Source of the DNA: Planctomycetales bacterium
GTDB lineage: Bacteria > Planctomycetota > Planctomycetia > Pirellulales > Pirellulaceae
Direction: 5' to 3'
Assembly (NCBI GenBank): GCA_020426845.1
Contig: JAGQPF010000098.1
Span: forward strand, 1 to 46,113
Length of the DNA stretch: 46,113 nucleotides
The notes below the pieces were generated by a model, which had not been told where the DNA came from, made no database searches, and saw only the letters and a list, made by a program, of their open reading frames with translations. This document shows positions 42,558 to 46,113 of the stretch, in pieces. The position numbers and the translations under genes were made by a program. Within the stretch, counting starts at the first letter, position 1. Each line of letters opens with the position of its first letter.

Positions 42558-43085
42558 CTAGGAGTTAGGGCCGCCGTGGACCGGCTCGACAATCACCTTG
42601 GACTCCGCGACTGCCGTGGGGTTCAGGGTCGCCCGTCCCCAAGCCACATCCACGGGCATGCGAGAAAAGTCCACAATGCACCCGTCGCGGCTATAGCAGC
42701 TCAAGTCGTGAGTGGCTCCCATGAAGATGCAGTCAACAGGGCACGGCTCGACACACAACGCGCAAAACATGCACTTCGTATAGTCGATGGTGTATTCGGT
42801 GATCCGAAATCCCTTGCCCCCTTCGACCTTCTCCTTGCCAATGTAGATGCAGTCGACCGGGCAAGCCTTGGCGCACTGGTCGCAGGCAATGCACGTGGTG
42901 AGATCGTAGCGATGAAACCCGCGATAGCGAGCGGCGACGGGGACCGGCTTTTCGGGGTATTCGAACTGTTCCGTAAAGGTGCCCCGGTCCTTGCGGTAGG
43001 TGATCATCCAGTACCGCAACGTCACGAGCATGCCGCTCGCCACGGTCCAGAGGGTATTGCCGACGTTATGTATCCAGTCCCGCAT
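42558..43085 (-). CDS. nuoI: NADH-quinone oxidoreductase subunit I
   Basis: NuoI carries the two [4Fe-4S] clusters N6a and N6b that pass electrons towards NuoB. With the ATG at 43085 (ribosome site GAGAGAG) the protein has 175 residues. The cluster motifs are [12 protein letters not shown] (Cys65, 68, 71, 75) and [12 protein letters not shown] (Cys105, 108, 111, 115), followed by [13 protein letters not shown]. The N-terminal helix ([20 protein letters not shown]) fits the membrane-contact helix of NuoI. Its place is unusual: it is the first gene, separated from nuoH, beside which it normally lies. Confidence 0.95.
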   Translation of the reverse strand: MRDWIHNVGNTLWTVASGMLVTLRYWMITYRKDRGTFTEQFEYPEKPVPVAARYRGFHRYDLTTCIACDQCAKACPVDCIYIGKEKVEGGKGFRITEYTIDYTKCMFCALCVEPCPVDCIFMGATHDLSCYSRDGCIVDFSRMPVDVAWGRATLNPTAVAESKVIVEPVHGGPNS

Positions 43086-43701
43086 CGGCTCTCTCAACGA
43101 AGTGTTGCGTGGGATAGGGGTAAGTCGCCGGAAGGATGCTCGACAACGACAGCCCGGTTGGGTGAATTCAAGGACTTGAGATTATAAAGTCGCTCAGCAC
43201 GCTCGCAACCGCCCCTGTGTTTACCGACGCCGTTTTCCATGAGGAATGCCGTTAGGAATGCCACGTGAGGAATGGGCTTCGTTGGGCAGCACGCTGCTCC
43301 TGGCGGGTTGGGGCGATTCGCCGAGCGAGGAAGGCTCACTCGGATCGCTCCCGAGTCGGATCGCCCGCGAAATGGGTTGTGTAGTCGTAAGTGCTTGGTT
43401 GCAAACGGCTTGTTGTGAGGCTCTCGCCCTGGCGGCCGCTTGCCAACCCCCGCAGTTCGGTAAGTTGGAGCGGCTAGCCAAATCGTAACGGAGAATGGGG
43501 TTGAGGTCGTCGCGACCAAATAAATCCACAAAAATGGACGCTTTGGCAACGGCTTTGCTTGACTGCGGTCAACCCATACGTAGAGTGGATGAAGAGCCGC
43601 TTGAGGATGTCAAGAGGGGGTCCAGGTAAGTTTCGCTTTTTTTCGCATCTGCCCCACGCACTTCGTTGCATCCGCTCGCTCCGAAACAAGGAATGTGAAG
43701 C
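43086..43701. other. 616-bp divergent intergenic region upstream of csrA
   Basis: It lies between the divergent nuoI and csrA genes. A frame at 43246-43488 (+) encodes 80 residues, but it has no ribosome site, repeated short motifs and no family likeness, so I do not call it. The right end holds a sigma70-like promoter (43559-43586) and the csrA leader. A Rho-independent terminator is not seen. Confidence 0.5.
43559..43586 (+). promoter_or_regulatory. Candidate sigma70-type promoter for csrA
   Basis: TTGACT at 43559-43564 and TAGAGT at 43581-43586 are 16 bases apart and match the consensus boxes at five and four of six positions. Transcription would start near 43594, giving a leader of about 110 nt before the csrA ATG at 43702. 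Confidence 0.4.
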
Positions 43702-43905
43702 ATGTTGGTGTTATCCCGGAAGAAAAACGAGAGCATTGTCATCAACAACGACATCACCATCGTCGTTGTTGAAATCCGTGGCGACAAAGTGCGACTTGGA
43801 GTCGAGGCTCCTCGCGATGTGCCGGTGCACCGTCGCGAAGTGTATGAAGCCATCAAACGAGCCGATGAACCGGCGCCCGAAACAGCGGCCGAAGACGGCA
43901 ACTAG
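43702..43905 (+). CDS. csrA: Carbon storage regulator CsrA
   Basis: CsrA is a dimeric RNA-binding protein that blocks or stabilises mRNAs by gripping GGA motifs in hairpin loops near ribosome sites. The 67-residue protein shows the whole family core: MLVLSRKKNESIVINNDITI at the N-terminus, VEIRGDKVRLGVEAPRDVPV with the conserved RLG(V/I)-A-P segment, and HRREVYEAI with the RNA-contacting Arg. A short acidic tail (ADEPAPETAAEDGN) follows. The ribosome site AAGGAA lies just before the ATG, and itself contains a GGA that CsrA could bind in self-control; this is inference. Confidence 0.96.
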   Translation: MLVLSRKKNESIVINNDITIVVVEIRGDKVRLGVEAPRDVPVHRREVYEAIKRADEPAPETAAEDGN

Positions 43906-44177
43906 TGCTCCGCCAACATTAGATCGTTGGGTTGGCCGCCCCTAGTTCGTGGCTCGCCACGACTTCGCGAGTTTTCCAACCTGACGGGCCACGGGGCGGG
44001 GCATTCTCTCAGAAGCGCTCTCTTCGGCGTTGCTGGCATCGCGCAGTGTTCCAACACTGCGAGGCGATTCTCTTTTGCACACGTCTGCGCCTCACAACGC
44101 CCTTGACGCGAACCTGCTGACCTCTTACCGTTTCATAGAAGCAGGATCGAACAGGCCACACAGGCCAATCGCCCTCC
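43906..44177. other. Intergenic region before tRNA-Glu
   Basis: No gene is supported in these 272 bases. The short frames overlap on both strands and lack ribosome sites. A promoter-like pair lies at 44103-44131. Confidence 0.5.
44103..44131 (+). promoter_or_regulatory. Candidate promoter of tRNA-Glu
   Basis: TTGACG (44103-44108) and TACCGT (44126-44131) are 17 bases apart. The -35 box is near consensus, the -10 box is weak. The expected start lies about 40 bases before the mature tRNA end. Confidence 0.35.
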
Positions 44178-44250
44178 GGCCCCATCGTCTAGCGGTCTAG
44201 GACACCGGCCTTTCACGCCGGTAACACGGGTTCGAGTCCCGTTGGGGTCA
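44178..44250 (+). tRNA. tRNA-Glu (anticodon TTC)
   Basis: The 73-nt sequence folds into a standard cloverleaf: the acceptor stem GGCCCCA pairs with TGGGGTC (one G-U) and discriminator base A; the anticodon stem is CCGGC/GCCGG with the loop CTTTCAC, giving anticodon TTC at 44212-44214; the T-arm contains GTTCGAGTC. The CCA end is not encoded. Confidence 0.96.
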
Positions 44251-44280
44251 CTCTCTTTTCTTTGAGTTGCGACGCGCTCG

Positions 44281-44465
44281 GTTCCCTGGGCTTGCGCCCA
44301 GGGCTAACGTCTGTCGCCCCTCCGGGGCTGTTGCGCGCGACGTGCTTGATTTCCCGGGCTCGCATGACGCCCTCAGTTCCCTGGGCTTGCGCCGGCTCGC
44401 GCCCAGGGCTAACGTCTGTCGCCCCTGCCGGGGCTGTTGCGCGCGACGTGCTTGATTTCCCGGGG
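44281..44465. repeat. Two-copy direct repeat of 78-90 bp
   Basis: Copy one covers 44281-44358 and copy two 44376-44465. Both begin GTTCCCTGGGCTTGCGCC and end GACGTGCTTGATTTCCCGGG; copy two carries a 10-base insertion (GGCTCGCGCC or similar) and one extra base in the CCCCT-CCGGGG palindrome. Each copy contains two small hairpins (CCCTGGGC...GCCCAGGG and GCCCC-CGGGGC). It starts 30 bp after tRNA-Glu. Confidence 0.9.
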
Positions 44466-44719
44466 CACCAAGCCCTAAGGGAACGCTAATGCTCCCATCA
44501 ATCACTGCAAGCCTCTTAAACGGACCTCCCGCGTCGGCCATTCCGCCCGCTCACTCGGAACAGGCCCTCTAACGAGTCTCTCGAGTCAACGGGGCAAAGC
44601 ACGGGGAGTTTGCCGGTCGATAAAGGTCTTACTGTCACGGACGCAGTTCCGGCGGAGCAAGGAGTTCCGGCGGATCCAATGGCCATGGTTGGCGGCCACC
44701 AACTTGAGGCGAGCGGCTC
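44466..44719. other. Intergenic region before the SpoIIE-like gene
   Basis: I see no gene in these 254 bases. GTTCCGGCGGA occurs twice near 44645-44675. An in-frame TGA at 44705-44707 fixes the start of the next gene to the GTG at 44720 or later. Confidence 0.5.
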
Positions 44720-46113
44720 GTGACAAGCAAGATTCCCGCGTACTTGAAAATTCACGCTGACAGCGGTTGTGTTGACGAGCAGCAACCGGACGAGTTGGTC
44801 GTCCTGTCATCCGTTCTGGAGAAAGCGCTGGGCTGGCGCGTCCAGCTGAATCAATCGCGAGATCACGATGGGCAGCCGTTGGAACTGACCACTTCGTTCA
44901 CGGGCGCTCCCCCGGTGGAGCAGCAAGTGGCGAGCGAATTGATCGCTGCCTTGAACGTTGTCTGCGGCGAGCTGCGTGAAACTCGGCGGGCCCTCTGGCA
45001 GCGCGAAGCGGAGCTTGCCGCGGCAGTCCCCGTCACACCGCGCCCCGATGAGGAATCTCATCTGGCCGAACGGCTGCAGGCGATTCTGCAAGCTGGCGCG
45101 CAGGCGGTGGGCGCGCAGGCTGCCTCGCTCTATCTGCTGAACGACGACACGACCGAGCTCAAGACTCGCGCATGTTGGGGACTTCCTCATCAACGGCTGC
45201 TCGACCCGCCCCGCGCTCTGCGCGGCTCGGTCGCCGATCTGGAGGCGCTCGTCGGGCATGCGGTGGTGCTTGAGGATACTGAGGTGCTCTCGCACTGGCG
45301 TGTGCCCGAAGCAGGCTTCCCCTCGGCCGTTTGCGTTCCGGTGTCGAGCCCCACGTCTCCACTGGGAACGCTTTGGGTCTTCTCCGCGGAGCCGCGCGAC
45401 TTCACGCCCGAGCAGACCAACATGATCGAGATCATCGCCGGCCGGATCGCGGCCGATCTCGACCGTGAGGTGTTGCTGCATGAAGGAGTCGCCAGCAAGG
45501 ATCTCAAACGACAATGCGACATCGTCGCCTCCTCGCAGGTCGAGCGACTTCCGCACTTGCCACCGCTCATCGACAACTGGGAGGTGGCCGGCTGGACCAC
45601 ACCTAGCAGTGACTTGCTGACGGACTTTTACGATTGGTGTGTGCTTCCCGACGGGCAGCTCGCGCTGGCCATCGGCGACGCCATGGGCAAGGGGCTTGAG
45701 GGCGCTCTCACGGCCGCCAACCTGCAGACCGCGCTCAAGGCGCATGGCTCGTATCGCCACGACGCGCGTCAAATGGTCTCGCGGCTCAATGACACATTGT
45801 GGACCGCCTCGGCCGGCGACCAGTTTGCCTCGCTGTTCTACTGCCTGATCGATCCGGAGTCCGGCAGTCTGCAGTTCAGCACGTCGGGCAAAGTCGGCGC
45901 GGCGCTGTCGCACTCGGCCGAGCCGTTCTTCGGCAACTCGGTGCCGCTCGGCACGCAGCCCGAGGACACGTTCCGCCTGCTGACGAATCACCTCGGGCAG
46001 GGTGACTCGATGTTGATGTTCAGCGAGGGGCTGCTGCCGCTGGCCAAGCCGTCCGGGCGCCGCCGCGGCGCGCTGTTGCAGTTGCTCGAGGACGCGCGGG
46101 GACGCAAAGCCAA
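44720..46113 (+). CDS. GAF and SpoIIE-type phosphatase, cut by the window end
   Basis: The frame runs from the GTG at 44720 (GAGG 11 bases upstream, in-frame TGA just before it) to the window end without a stop; 464 codons are visible. The first 95 residues contain ALGWRVQLNQSRDHDGQPLE. A GAF-like sensor domain spans about 115-260 (RLQAILQAGAQAVGAQAASL, SAVCVPVSSPTSPLGTLWVF). A PP2C/SpoIIE phosphatase follows from about 270, with metal-binding Asp302 in DFYDWCVLPDGQLALAIGDA and Asp320 in IGDAMGKGLEGAL. In the later motif (usually Y-T-D-G) the sequence reads FSEG, with Glu436. Such proteins reverse phosphorylation of anti-sigma antagonists in partner-switching control; no anti-sigma gene is visible here. 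Confidence 0.88.
   Translation, partial: MTSKIPAYLKIHADSGCVDEQQPDELVVLSSVLEKALGWRVQLNQSRDHDGQPLELTTSFTGAPPVEQQVASELIAALNVVCGELRETRRALWQREAELAAAVPVTPRPDEESHLAERLQAILQAGAQAVGAQAASLYLLNDDTTELKTRACWGLPHQRLLDPPRALRGSVADLEALVGHAVVLEDTEVLSHWRVPEAGFPSAVCVPVSSPTSPLGTLWVFSAEPRDFTPEQTNMIEIIAGRIAADLDREVLLHEGVASKDLKRQCDIVASSQVERLPHLPPLIDNWEVAGWTTPSSDLLTDFYDWCVLPDGQLALAIGDAMGKGLEGALTAANLQTALKAHGSYRHDARQMVSRLNDTLWTASAGDQFASLFYCLIDPESGSLQFSTSGKVGAALSHSAEPFFGNSVPLGTQPEDTFRLLTNHLGQGDSMLMFSEGLLPLAKPSGRRRGALLQLLEDARGRKA

Noticed and set aside
43246..43488. Possible 80-codon gene upstream of csrA
   Set aside because: No ribosome site, no family likeness, and it lies in a probable promoter region.
44281..44465. 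CRISPR array
   Set aside because: There are only two long units without regular short spacers, and no cas genes are seen.

Overview
The window looks like a chromosomal piece of a high-GC planctomycete, most likely of the Pirellulaceae/Pirellulales type. The reasons are a Tat-exported DUF1501 protein, a secreted DUF11-repeat protein, a planctomycete-style ECF sigma domain, RHS/YD-repeat fragments, many secreted hypothetical proteins, a split complex I operon without nuoEFG, csrA, and several families of palindromic intergenic repeats. No plasmid, phage or IS element is evident.

Layout. 1-3.5 kb: two Tat-exported proteins (DUF1501 and a transglutaminase-like protein) separated by palindromic repeats. 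3.5-10.1 kb: two conserved hypothetical genes on the minus strand, a TerB-like protein, and a large DUF11-repeat envelope protein preceded by a long hairpin. 10.4-14.1 kb: the most unusual part, one uninterrupted 1076-codon minus-strand reading frame. It joins an XRE-type helix-turn-helix, an effector-associated-like segment, an ASH/HYDIN-like Ig domain, an RHS fragment, a nearly complete ECF sigma factor, more RHS repeats and the sucrose-phosphate-phosphatase tail of a sucrose-phosphate synthase. A 50-residue membrane protein is divergent to it. 14.2-22.1 kb: a Pro-rich secreted protein, deoxyribose-phosphate aldolase, a HEAT-like protein, a DEAD-box helicase, and a DUF6702/M1-peptidase pair. 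22.5-29.8 kb: an octaheme cytochrome fused to HEAT/TPR repeats, an SPFH protein, a membrane-anchored coiled-coil protein, an exported ArsC-like protein and a ferritin-like protein.

29.9-43.1 kb is a leftward complex I cluster read as nuoI, DUF2203, nuoA, nuoC, nuoD, nuoH, nuoJ, nuoK, nuoL, nuoM, nuoN. H-J-K-L are joined by 1-4 nt overlaps. nuoB, nuoE, nuoF and nuoG are not present. NuoA, NuoL and NuoN carry unusual hydrophilic insertions; those in NuoL are strongly His-rich. The genes should build the membrane arm (A,H,J,K,L,M,N) and part of the connecting module (C,D,I) of a proton-pumping quinone reductase; the missing subunits must be encoded elsewhere if the complex is functional.

43.2-46.1 kb: csrA, tRNA-Glu(TTC), a two-copy 80-90 bp direct repeat, and the start of a GAF-SpoIIE-type phosphatase gene cut by the window end. 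Functions come from motif reading alone. No database search was run, so family names without clear catalytic motifs should be taken as provisional.
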